Below, one piece after another: positions 23,910-32,153 of a stretch of 64,000 nt of DNA. The notes below the pieces were generated by a model. It was not told the origin of the DNA and did no database searches. It was given only the letters and a program-made list of their open reading frames with translations. The DNA is from Candidatus Binatia bacterium. Its GTDB lineage: Bacteria > Desulfobacterota > Binatia > UBA12015. How positions within the stretch are numbered: position 1 is the stretch's first letter; every line of letters starts with the position of its first letter. A program made the translations under genes and the position numbers. The DNA is taken from positions 1 to 64,000 of the forward strand of contig JAQWRY010000020.1 of assembly GCA_029243485.1 (NCBI GenBank), read 5' to 3'.

Positions 23910-23924
23910 GTCAATTGTCTTGAC
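23910..23924. promoter_or_regulatory. Operator/promoter of the plus-strand DNRLRE gene
   Basis: GTCAATTGTCTTGAC is a perfect palindrome copy 64 bp before the ATG at 23988. The plus-strand TTGACT is followed by TAAGGG at 18 bp. A second TTGACG at 23952 lacks the palindrome. Confidence 0.65.
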
Positions 23925-23987
23925 TTCCTATTCCAATTAGTCGTAAGGGCCCTTGACGATCTGTGTTGGAGCCAAGGGAGGCAATCC

Positions 23988-25295
23988 ATGGGAGCGATGA
24001 GGCGGAACTGTTCATTCGGGCGTTTCGGAGGCACGGCAACGATGGCCGCTGTCGCACTGGGCCTTTGCTTCCCGCTGGTTGCGGGCGCGATCGTCATCAC
24101 GACTGCCGATGGAAACGGTGCCGACGGCTACGCGGGTAGCCTCTTCCCAACACCGTTCGAAAACGACGAACACATCAAGGTCAAGTCCGACCGAGGCTCC
24201 GGCGGCCTTCACAACAAGGGCTACGCCCGATTCGACCTGTCCTCTGTCTCCGGGCCGATCTCGGCCGCGAGTCTGAACCTGACGTTAGACATAGCCCCGG
24301 AGGTCGATGCCGCGCCTGGCGAGACCGTCGGCGTGGATACGCTAGAGGTCTACGGGTTGAACGACGGCCACGCCGACGAGGCCTGGGTAGAGACCCAGTA
24401 TGGCGTGCTGTGGGCCGATGCTCCGGCCAACGACCAGGCGAGCCCGAACGGACTGCTCCCGGGTGAGGCGACGTTTCTCGGGACGTTCGACCTCACGTCA
24501 GGTGTGCATGCGATCGGAGACACCTTCACGTTCAGCACGGCTGCGCTCGCGGGCTTTCTGCAAGCCGACACGAACGATCTCGTTACGCTGATCTTCGTGC
24601 GGATCGATCGGTCGTTCGCGCCGGCCGGGTTTGCCACGAAGGAGCACCCGTCGCTCGCCGAACCGGCGCTCGACCTGACGACGGCGACGACAACGCCGAC
24701 CCCGACTCCAGTGCCCACGCCGTCGCCAAGTCCGAGCCCGGGTTCCGCGGCGTGCCCGGCTGTCCCGCTGGCCGGCTGCAGGATGCCCAGCAAGTCGTTC
24801 CTGATGCTCGCAGACAAAGAGGCCGATGGCCCCGGCCCCAAGGACAAGCTCCTCTGGAAGTACTTGAAGGGCCCCGCCGAGACGCAGGCGGCCTTTGGCG
24901 AACCGGACTTCGATACCGACTACACCCTCTGCGTGTACGACGACTTCGGGCTGGCAATCGAAGCCGAAGTCGCGGGGGCTGGTAGCTGCAACGGCAAGCC
25001 GTGCTGGAAGGCGATCGGCACCAAGGGCTACAAGTTCAAGGACAAGGCCACCGGTCAGGACGGCATCTTCAGCATCCTCATGAAGGGCGATCCCGCGAAT
25101 CCCAAGACCAAGATCTTGGTGACGGGAAAAGACGCCGGGCTTCCCTTCGTGGCGGGCAATCCACTGCTCGGTGCCGGAGGGCCGATCGCCGTGCGCCTCA
25201 GCAACAGCACGACCAGCAATTGCTGGGGCGCGGATTTCCCACCCGAGTCGGTGAAGAAGAACTCCGAAGAGATCTTCAAAGCGAAGACGCCGTAG
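23988..25295 (+). CDS. Secreted DNRLRE-type protein, paralogue with different C-terminal domain
   Basis: A 435-residue exported protein. The signal peptide is followed by the same DNRLRE-type domain as its divergent neighbour, a short TPTPTPVPTPSPSPSPG linker and a different C-terminal domain of about 170 residues. That domain starts at the Cys-rich ACPAVPLAGCR and is rich in Lys and Gly (KDKLLWKYLKGP, GTKGYKFKDKATG). I have no family name for it. The start has GGGAGG six bases upstream of the ATG; earlier in-frame codons would cross the operator. Both paralogues carry a palindrome copy in their promoters, so they are likely co-regulated with the catabolic genes. Confidence 0.8.
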   Translation: MGAMRRNCSFGRFGGTATMAAVALGLCFPLVAGAIVITTADGNGADGYAGSLFPTPFENDEHIKVKSDRGSGGLHNKGYARFDLSSVSGPISAASLNLTLDIAPEVDAAPGETVGVDTLEVYGLNDGHADEAWVETQYGVLWADAPANDQASPNGLLPGEATFLGTFDLTSGVHAIGDTFTFSTAALAGFLQADTNDLVTLIFVRIDRSFAPAGFATKEHPSLAEPALDLTTATTTPTPTPVPTPSPSPSPGSAACPAVPLAGCRMPSKSFLMLADKEADGPGPKDKLLWKYLKGPAETQAAFGEPDFDTDYTLCVYDDFGLAIEAEVAGAGSCNGKPCWKAIGTKGYKFKDKATGQDGIFSILMKGDPANPKTKILVTGKDAGLPFVAGNPLLGAGGPIAVRLSNSTTSNCWGADFPPESVKKNSEEIFKAKTP

Positions 25296-25346
25296 AATCA
25301 GCATCGTCGGCGGGTGGTTCGCGGGCCGGGAGACCCGTCGTTCGGC

Positions 25347-26135
25347 TCAGGAGGGCGAGAGGGCTCCGTTGATGCCGCCGTCGACGGGGAGCAGCACACC
25401 CGTCGTCCATGCGGCACCGGGAGAGGCCAGGTAGATCGCAGCGGCGGCCATGTCGTCCGGTCGCCCGACGCGGCCGAGCGGTGACATCGCCGCGATCTCG
25501 TCGCCGCGCGTCTCCAGCATCTGTTTCATCATGCGGCTCGGGAACGGCCCGGGGACGAGGGCGTTCACCGTGATGTGACGAGCGGCCAGGTTCTTTGCGA
25601 GCACGCGCGTCAGGTGGTGTAGTCCGGCCTTGCTCGCCGCGTAACTGTAGGTCTCGGTGACGGGAACGACGAGGCCGTCCCCCGAGCCTACGTTGATCAC
25701 CCGAGCAGGCGCGTCCTTGCTCCCTGCTGCGGAAAGCGCTGGTAGGAGCGACTGCACGAGATAGAATGGGGCTTTCAGGTTCAGGTCGAGCGCCCGGTCC
25801 CATCCCTTTGCCGGGAACTCCTCGATCGGTGCGCCCCATGTCGCGCCCGCGTTGTTCACCAGGATGTCGAGCTTCGGAGCAAGCTCCGTGACGCGCGCGG
25901 CGAGATCGCGGCACCCTTCCTCGGTGGCGAGATCGGCTGGGAGTCCGGTGCAGCTGCCGATCTTCGACAGTTCCGCAGCTACGGCTTCGCATTGGTCCGC
26001 TTTTCGCGACGCGATGAGAACTCGGGCTCCCGCTTCGACATAGGCCCGGGCAATCATCTCGCCGATCCCGGCGGTGCCGCCCGTGACGAGGGCCGTGCGG
26101 CCGCGGATGGAGAAGAGCTTCTCGAGATTGGACAT
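25347..26135 (-). CDS. Short-chain dehydrogenase/reductase (SDR)
   Basis: A 262-residue classical SDR that oxidises or reduces an alcohol/ketone with NAD(P). Nucleotide-binding TGGTAGIG (18-25), NNAG (94-97), and the catalytic Ser151, Tyr165 and Lys169 (YAASK) are all present; the C-terminal PVDGGI motif closes the fold. ASRKADQ after the second strand suggests NADP preference. Transcribed divergently from the amidohydrolase gene across an intergenic region with two palindrome copies. Confidence 0.9.
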   Translation of the reverse strand: MSNLEKLFSIRGRTALVTGGTAGIGEMIARAYVEAGARVLIASRKADQCEAVAAELSKIGSCTGLPADLATEEGCRDLAARVTELAPKLDILVNNAGATWGAPIEEFPAKGWDRALDLNLKAPFYLVQSLLPALSAAGSKDAPARVINVGSGDGLVVPVTETYSYAASKAGLHHLTRVLAKNLAARHITVNALVPGPFPSRMMKQMLETRGDEIAAMSPLGRVGRPDDMAAAAIYLASPGAAWTTGVLLPVDGGINGALSPS

Positions 26136-26168
26136 TTCAGCGATTCCTATCGAGTGGAGGGACTGAAA

Positions 26169-26204
26169 GTCAAGTAAGTAGACTAATTAGTCAACGAACT
26201 TGAC
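26169..26204. promoter_or_regulatory. Two operator copies between SDR and amidohydrolase
   Basis: GTCAAGTAAGTAGAC (26169-26183, one mismatch) and GTCAACGAACTTGAC (26190-26204, perfect) have starts 21 bp apart, two helical turns. The first supplies TTGACT with ATAGGA at 17 bp for the SDR gene; the second supplies TTGACT with TAGATC at 17 bp for the amidohydrolase operon. Each divergent promoter thus has its own copy. Confidence 0.72.
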
Positions 26205-26301
26205 TTATATGCGGATTCGGCGTAGATCCCGGCTCTCGCAAGATGGAGAAGGAGCGCCGTTTCCGGCTGTGGGCTTGGGGCGGGCGCAAGAGGAAACGAA
26301 G

Positions 26302-27426
26302 ATGAACGTGGACGAGCTTCCGCTGTTGTCGGCCGACAGTCATGTCGAAGAACCGCATCTTCTCTGGCACGACGGGCTCCCCGCGGCGATGCGCGCGCGC
26401 GCGCCGCGCGTTCTCGTTCCCGAGGAGAGCTCCGCCGAGGATTTTGGTCGTCGCATTGGGGCAGGTGTGTCGTTCAAGCACGAGGCCCGAAGCATGAACG
26501 TGGACAAGACCGGGGGGCTCGACGACGCGGAGGTCCGCCTGCGAACGTCCGATCCAGAGTGGCGGTTCAAGATCCTGCGGGAAGACGGAGTTGCCGGTGA
26601 GGTGATCTACCCGACCTCCGGCCTCCAGGTCTGGGCCGCCGAGGATGCGGAGGTGGGTGCGGCCTGCTGCCGAATTTACAACGACTGGATTCATGACCGC
26701 CTGGAGTCGAAATCGCCACGTTTTCGTTGCGCGGGGCTCATCCCCACCTGGAATGTCGAGGACGCCGTTTCCGAGGTGAAACGTATCGCGGATCTCGGCC
26801 TCGGCGCAGCGCTGTTGCCGCTCGTCGGTACGCCGGATTGGAATCACCGGCAATGGGAGCCGCTTCTCTCGACGATCGAGGAGATCGGGTTTCCCATCGT
26901 CATGCACCAGGGGACCGGTCACGATATGTTGTTCTACCGTGGGCGCGGTGCGAGCGTGGCGAACTTGTTGGCGACGCAGTCCATGGCGCCGCGCACGGCG
27001 GGGCTCCTCGCCACCTCGGGTGTGCTCCAGGACCATCCGGGTCTGCACTTCGTGTTCGTCGAGTGCAATGCGAGCTGGCTGTCCTGGGCGATGGAAACGC
27101 TCGATCACTACTCTGTCGCCTTCCAGGGATACGAAGGCTGGGTGAAGCCGGTTCTCCCAGAGCCCCCGAGCGCCTATTTGCGCCGCCAGATCCACGGCAC
27201 GTTCCAAGTCGACAGCGTCGCGATCGCGAACGTCCCGCGTACGGGCGTCGAGCCGCTCTTGTGGGGCTCGGACTATCCCCACATGGAGGGAACCTACCCG
27301 AACTCGCGCAAGACTGTGGCCGATCTCTTCGGAGGTCTTACTCCAGAACAGGCGGCCGACATTGGCCACGCAACGACGGCGCGACTCTTCGGCTTCGAAC
27401 CCGAGGTACTGACCTCGCCGGTATGA
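26302..27426 (+). CDS. Amidohydrolase-related (metal-dependent hydrolase) protein 1
   Basis: A 374-residue TIM-barrel protein of the amidohydrolase-2 group, which includes decarboxylases and C-C or C-N hydrolases. The metal motif is SADSHVEEP (Asp-x-His), with MHQGTGHD in the middle and WGSDYPHMEGTYP near the end as the later metal ligands. I chose the ATG at 26302, preceded by AGAGGA; an earlier frame from 26200 would begin inside the operator. Its stop overlaps the GH3 start as ATGA. Substrate unknown; the same family appears twice more in the window (32154, 43524). Confidence 0.88.
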   Translation: MNVDELPLLSADSHVEEPHLLWHDGLPAAMRARAPRVLVPEESSAEDFGRRIGAGVSFKHEARSMNVDKTGGLDDAEVRLRTSDPEWRFKILREDGVAGEVIYPTSGLQVWAAEDAEVGAACCRIYNDWIHDRLESKSPRFRCAGLIPTWNVEDAVSEVKRIADLGLGAALLPLVGTPDWNHRQWEPLLSTIEEIGFPIVMHQGTGHDMLFYRGRGASVANLLATQSMAPRTAGLLATSGVLQDHPGLHFVFVECNASWLSWAMETLDHYSVAFQGYEGWVKPVLPEPPSAYLRRQIHGTFQVDSVAIANVPRTGVEPLLWGSDYPHMEGTYPNSRKTVADLFGGLTPEQAADIGHATTARLFGFEPEVLTSPV

Positions 27427-29492
27427 CGTGCGTGATGTCGGCTGAAGAAGCGAACGACGATCCGGATCGGGAGCAGGCCTTCGAGAAGGTCGCGGCCATG
27501 ACCCTCAAGGAGAAGGTCGGACTCATGTCCGGGCGGCTCTTCAACATGCTTCTCTTGCCGTTCCACCATGGCGTGATGAAGCAGTACAACCGCAGCCCGT
27601 ACCACAACTCCTCCGTCAAGCGGCTCGACGTGCCGTCGATGCGATTCTGCGATGGGCCGCGCGGTGTCGTCAGTCAGAACTCGACTTGCTTTCCCGTCGC
27701 GATGGCACGGGGCGCAACGTTCGATACGGCGCTGGAGGAACGGGTCGGCAAGGCAATCGCGAAGGAGATCATTGCCGCTGGCGGGAACTTCTTCGGCGGC
27801 GTCTGCATCAACCTGCTTCGTCATCCGGCATGGGGACGAGCCCAGGAAACCTACGGTGAGGATCCTCACCTTCTTGGACGCATGGGTGTCGCGGTCACGG
27901 AGGGCGTACAGTCACTGGGCGTCATGGCCTGCGTGAAACACTTTGCCCTGAACAGCATGGAGAACGCCCGATTCAAGGTGGATGTCACCTGCTCGGAGCG
28001 AACACTGCGGGAGGTCTACCTGCCGCACTTCAAGGAATGTGTGGATGCGGGGGCCGCCAGTGTGATGACGGCGTACAACAAGGTGCACGGCGAGTACTGT
28101 GGTCAGAACGAAATGCTGATCCGGGGCGTCTTGAAAGGGGAGTGGGGATTCGAAGGGTTCGTCATTAGTGATTTCGTTTGGGGAATCCACGATACGGCCC
28201 AGGGGGCTCAGAATGGCATGGATGTCGAGATGCCCTGGCCGACCCATTTTGGCCGCAAGCTCCTGAAGGCGGTGAAATCGGGTCGGGTCGCTGAGAAGCA
28301 TGTGGATGAGGCCGCGTTGCGAATCGTGAGCACGATCCTGCGCTTCGACGAGGTCTTGCAAGAGAACGCCGTCGATCCGTCCGTCGTCGCGTGCGAGGAG
28401 CACCGGCAGCTCGCTCGGACGGTCGCCGAGAAGTCGATGACGTTGCTCAAGAACGACAACGGCGTGCTGCCGCTACGGCGCCGTGACCTGAAGCGAGTCG
28501 CGGTCATCGGCGAGCTGGCGGACACGGCCAATGTTGGGGATCACGGCTCCAGCAAAGTCGTTCCGCCCTACGCAATTACGCCGCTCGATGGACTCCGGAC
28601 TCATCTCGGGAGCGATGTCGAGATCGACTATTGCCCGGGCACGGATCTCGCCGCTGTCACCGCGGCCAGCCAGTCGGCCGACGCGGTCGTTCTCGTCGTG
28701 GGGAACCGCCACAGCGACGAAGGCGAGTACATCATGAACTCGAAGCGGTCGCCCGGCGGCGATCGCGACGAGCTGTCGTTGCGAGAGAGCGACGTCGAGC
28801 AGATCAAGGCAGCCGCTCGCGGAAACCCCAACACGGTCGTGGTGTTGATCGGGGGCAGCGCGATCACGACCTCGGAGTGGGAGCAGGACGTGGCCGCGAT
28901 CTTGTTCGCGTACTATCCCGGGATGGAGGGCGGAAACGCGTTGGCGGCCACGCTCTTCGGGGACGTGAATCCCGGCGGCAAGCTGCCATTCACGATTCCA
29001 ACGGACTCGGCGCACCTGCCGTTCTTCGACAAGGAAGCCGAATCGATCGAGTACGGCTACTATCATGGGTACACGCTGCTCGATCGCGAGGCGGTCGAAC
29101 CGGCCTATGCGTTCGGGTGGGGTGGCTCGTATACTCGATTCGAGCTCTCCGCCCCGGCGTTCTCTGCCGACGGCGATCAGTTCCGCGCAGGCGTCACCGT
29201 GCGGAATTCAGGTGAGTGTGCCGGCGATGAAGTCGTTCAGCTCTACGTAGGTTGCAGTCAGTCTAGCGTTGATCGCCCCAAGAAAGTGCTGCGCGACTTC
29301 GAGCGAGTTTCGCTGCAGCCTGGGGAGTCGATTCGCGTCGAGTTGAGCGTCGATCGAAACACGATGCGTTGGTACGATGAAGCCGACGGCGCGTGGAGGC
29401 TCGAAGCCGTGCCCTATGACCTCCATATCGGCACGAGCAGCAGGGATCAGGACTTGTCGACCGGTGTCGTCTCGGTCGACCCCCTCAGTTGA
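27423..29492 (+). CDS. Glycoside hydrolase family 3, cytoplasmic beta-glucosidase type
   Basis: A 689-residue GH3 enzyme without a signal peptide, so it acts in the cytoplasm. The barrel domain has MRFCDGPRGV, CVKHFALNSMENAR and the nucleophile Asp250 in VISDFVWG. The alpha/beta sandwich domain (about 345-560) and a C-terminal fibronectin-III-like domain (about 600-680) follow, as in full-length bacterial beta-glucosidases. The start overlaps the amidohydrolase stop as ATGA. The 3' end overlaps the convergent TonB receptor gene by 8 bp. It probably finishes deglycosylation of an imported glycoside. Confidence 0.9.
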   Translation: MTCVMSAEEANDDPDREQAFEKVAAMTLKEKVGLMSGRLFNMLLLPFHHGVMKQYNRSPYHNSSVKRLDVPSMRFCDGPRGVVSQNSTCFPVAMARGATFDTALEERVGKAIAKEIIAAGGNFFGGVCINLLRHPAWGRAQETYGEDPHLLGRMGVAVTEGVQSLGVMACVKHFALNSMENARFKVDVTCSERTLREVYLPHFKECVDAGAASVMTAYNKVHGEYCGQNEMLIRGVLKGEWGFEGFVISDFVWGIHDTAQGAQNGMDVEMPWPTHFGRKLLKAVKSGRVAEKHVDEAALRIVSTILRFDEVLQENAVDPSVVACEEHRQLARTVAEKSMTLLKNDNGVLPLRRRDLKRVAVIGELADTANVGDHGSSKVVPPYAITPLDGLRTHLGSDVEIDYCPGTDLAAVTAASQSADAVVLVVGNRHSDEGEYIMNSKRSPGGDRDELSLRESDVEQIKAAARGNPNTVVVLIGGSAITTSEWEQDVAAILFAYYPGMEGGNALAATLFGDVNPGGKLPFTIPTDSAHLPFFDKEAESIEYGYYHGYTLLDREAVEPAYAFGWGGSYTRFELSAPAFSADGDQFRAGVTVRNSGECAGDEVVQLYVGCSQSSVDRPKKVLRDFERVSLQPGESIRVELSVDRNTMRWYDEADGAWRLEAVPYDLHIGTSSRDQDLSTGVVSVDPLS

Positions 29493-31950
29493 ATCGGTAG
29501 CTGAGCTCGCCGCCCCACGTCGCTCCGGGTGCGTAGTAGCGGGTCGAGTAGCCGAAGAATCCTGTCGTTCCGCCCAGGCCACCGAAATAGTCCGTGTCGG
29601 TGATGTTGCGGCCCCAGAGCGCGACCTGCGCCCGGTCGTCGAGGAAGTCGTACGACAGTCGCGCGTTCAGCAGGTTGTAGCCGGAGAGCTGTCCCGAAGG
29701 GTCCTCGGGCTGCGTCGTGTGAATCGCACTCTGGTAGTACCAATCGAGACGCGGCGTCAGCCATCCATCGAGCCAGTCCGGCCCGAGAGCGGCCACGCTG
29801 AACGAATACTGCAGCGCGATGTAGCTCGTGAACTTCGGCGTATCGATGAAGGTCTCGCCCTGACGGTTGATGGGTGTCATCGAGTCGAGGGCGCTGACGT
29901 CGGGGAAATTCCCGTTCTCCGAGTCTAGGACGCCGAAGTTCGCCATGAGCATCAGGCCGTCGATCGGCCGCGTCACGATCTCGGCCTCGAGCCCTTCCAG
30001 TGTGGCGGAATCGGCATTCACGATCAGCCGCGCTGTCTCGGGCAGTTCCTGCCCGGGTACTTCGATGGTTACGCTCTGGGTCACCTGTCGGCCGTCGTAG
30101 TCCATATGGAAGAGGGCGAGGTTGAAGGTCAGGCGCTGGTCGAAGCCGATCGTCTTGAAACCGATCTCGAAGTTGTCGACCGTTGCGGGGTCGAACGCGA
30201 CCAGGCCGCCGGCGGTCCCGGTGCCGACGACGGCGTTGAAGCCACCACTCGAGAAACCGCGGGAGTAGGTGAAGTAGCCCATCGCGTGGTCCACCGGAGT
30301 GTCCTCGATGAGCCCTTCGGGCGCGATGAGAGCCACGCTGCCCATCGGGGTCCAGGAGGTGAAGACCTTGCTGTCGGCCTCCGAGGCGGTGAGGACCGGG
30401 TCGGTCGTTGTGCCATCGCCCAAGGGGAAGATCGTGTCGCGCGAAACCCCGCGCTTTTCGGTCGTGTAGCGAAGACCCGCCGTCAGGTTGAGCCACCGGG
30501 CGACGTCGTAGCTCGCTTGCCCGAAGAGGGCCCAGTCCCAGTCGTCCTGGCTGACGGGACCAACGGTCGTGCCGCCGGCCGTATCGATGACGCCGGGGAT
30601 AGAGCGCACCAAGAGGGCTTCGTCACGGGTTTCCCACTCGGCGAAGACGCCGGCAACGAAGTTCAGATCGCCGTCCAAGGCGGCCCCGGCGGCCTGGCCC
30701 TCGACCAGGTACTGTTCACCTTCGTTAGGCTCTCCCTCGATGCCGTCGTACTCGATGTTCGTCACGGTCGTGAGCGGCGTGATCGTGCCATCGATGTCCT
30801 CCCGGTTGCGGACCTTCTGCTGTCGCCAAGAGCCGAGGAGTTTCAGCGTAAGGTCGTCGAGGAAGCCCGTCTGCTCCGGGGTCCAGGCGGCGTTGCCCCA
30901 GACCCCGTAGTCCTTTGAGTCGAAGATCGAGTGGAGGTTGCTTCGGAACTCGCGCGGCTTCGATTCGGCACACTCATCGAGAAACGTCGGGAAGCCAGCC
31001 GTGATCAGCCCTTGAAGGGAGGCTCCTGCTTCGGGGACCACGACGCAGTTCGGGCCTTTCCCTTTGCTGTGATCCTGGAAGTAGTTACCCGAGACGTTGA
31101 TCTCGATGTCGTCCGTTGCGAGCACCCGGACGCTGCCGAGGAACCAGAGGGCGTTCCGGTCACTGTGGTTCTCGCCGGTATAGGCGTTCGTCGCGTAGCC
31201 GCTGGAGTTGGCCGACGAGACCGAGAGCCGCGTGAACACCCGGTCTTCCAGCGCGCCGATGCGGATGGGCAGATTGAGACTCGACCGCGTCTCCACCGTC
31301 GAGAAGTTTCCCGCGCGAACCCACACCGAACCTTCGAGCTCGTCCTTGGGGCGGACGGTCGTGATGTTGATGGCGCCGCCGAGCGTGTTCTTCCCGAACA
31401 GAGTTCCTTGCGGCCCTCGGAGCACCTCGACCTGCTGGATGTCGGCCGCACTCAGGACGGACGCGAGCGCGCGCGGGAGAAAGACGCCGTCGACGTACAC
31501 CCCGACTCCGGGGTTTCCCGCCTCCGTCGCTCCGACGCCGCGGATCGAGATGTTGGCGAGGTTGTCTCCGCGGAAGGTATCGATGCGGAGGTTGGGGACC
31601 AGGTTCTGAATCTCGTCGAAGCGCGTGATCTGTGCCTCGATGAGAGTCTCGGCGCTGACGGCGGTGATCGAGATCGGCGTGTCTTCGAGGAATTCGTCGC
31701 GCTTTCTTGCGCGGACCACGATCTCCTCTACGCGGTTTCTGGCGCGGCCGGAAAGGGGCGTGTCGAGGTCGGAGGGCGAGGTCCCTTCGGCCTGTGCCTC
31801 GGTGGCGTCGATCTCTTGATCGATCCCGCCTGCTCCGGCACCGGCTTCGATGGTCTCCAGGTACCCTGGGGCGCCGCGGTCCTGACCGGGCGCAAGGTCC
31901 GCGGTTGCGCAGGTCACGGCCAAGGCCATCACAATTCGTTTCAAGAACAT
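29485..31950 (-). CDS. TonB-dependent outer-membrane receptor 2
   Basis: An 821-residue receptor with a signal peptide, an acidic linker, a plug with EIVVRARKRDEFLEDTPIS and VEVLRGPQGTLFGKNTLGG, and a beta barrel ending in SYRFN. It resembles receptor 1 throughout, most clearly in the plug. The ending is one residue longer after the terminal Phe, which is unusual for the assembly signal. The start at 31950 follows GAGGGGG; upstream in-frame residues cross the operator. Its gene stands alone, divergent from amidohydrolase 2 and convergent with GH3. It may import a related substrate. Confidence 0.93.
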   Translation of the reverse strand: MFLKRIVMALAVTCATADLAPGQDRGAPGYLETIEAGAGAGGIDQEIDATEAQAEGTSPSDLDTPLSGRARNRVEEIVVRARKRDEFLEDTPISITAVSAETLIEAQITRFDEIQNLVPNLRIDTFRGDNLANISIRGVGATEAGNPGVGVYVDGVFLPRALASVLSAADIQQVEVLRGPQGTLFGKNTLGGAINITTVRPKDELEGSVWVRAGNFSTVETRSSLNLPIRIGALEDRVFTRLSVSSANSSGYATNAYTGENHSDRNALWFLGSVRVLATDDIEINVSGNYFQDHSKGKGPNCVVVPEAGASLQGLITAGFPTFLDECAESKPREFRSNLHSIFDSKDYGVWGNAAWTPEQTGFLDDLTLKLLGSWRQQKVRNREDIDGTITPLTTVTNIEYDGIEGEPNEGEQYLVEGQAAGAALDGDLNFVAGVFAEWETRDEALLVRSIPGVIDTAGGTTVGPVSQDDWDWALFGQASYDVARWLNLTAGLRYTTEKRGVSRDTIFPLGDGTTTDPVLTASEADSKVFTSWTPMGSVALIAPEGLIEDTPVDHAMGYFTYSRGFSSGGFNAVVGTGTAGGLVAFDPATVDNFEIGFKTIGFDQRLTFNLALFHMDYDGRQVTQSVTIEVPGQELPETARLIVNADSATLEGLEAEIVTRPIDGLMLMANFGVLDSENGNFPDVSALDSMTPINRQGETFIDTPKFTSYIALQYSFSVAALGPDWLDGWLTPRLDWYYQSAIHTTQPEDPSGQLSGYNLLNARLSYDFLDDRAQVALWGRNITDTDYFGGLGGTTGFFGYSTRYYAPGATWGGELSYRFN

Positions 31951-32004
31951 TCGAGCCCCCTCGAGTCTGGTGGAACTTCTGGAATGGGCTCTCCGATCAA
32001 TAAA

Positions 32005-32063
32005 GTCAAGATGATTGACGAAAATCGTCAAGCGGGTTGATTGAGTCGGTCAAGTGACTTGAC
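32005..32063. promoter_or_regulatory. Three tandem operator copies with exact 22-bp period
   Basis: GTCAAGATGATTGAC (32005), GTCAAGCGGGTTGAT (32027, one mismatch) and GTCAAGTGACTTGAC (32049) start 22 bp apart. The first arm, read on the minus strand, is a -35 (TTGACT) for receptor 2. The last, read on the plus strand, is TTGACT with TAGAAG at 18 bp for amidohydrolase 2. The period places neighbouring dimers on about the same face of the helix, which favours cooperative binding. Confidence 0.78.
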
Positions 32064-32153
32064 TAATGAGAGTCGCATGGCGTAGAAGACACCACGCGAA
32101 GGATGTTCTGGCCCGGCGTAGGACGTTTTGGGCCGATAGGGAGCGACGGAGCG

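Noticed and set aside
26191-27369. Minus-strand frame of 392 codons opposite amidohydrolase 1
   Set aside because: Fully antisense to a gene with clear metal-site motifs, and its composition is that of a reverse-complement shadow.
26727-27422. Upstream extension of the cytoplasmic GH3 to 921 residues
   Set aside because: The added part is an out-of-frame read of amidohydrolase 1; the ATGA overlap at 27423 fits a coupled start.
30931-32040. Plus-strand frame of 369 codons opposite TonB receptor 2
   Set aside because: Covers the receptor plug region in antisense and runs through the operator array; no domain seen.
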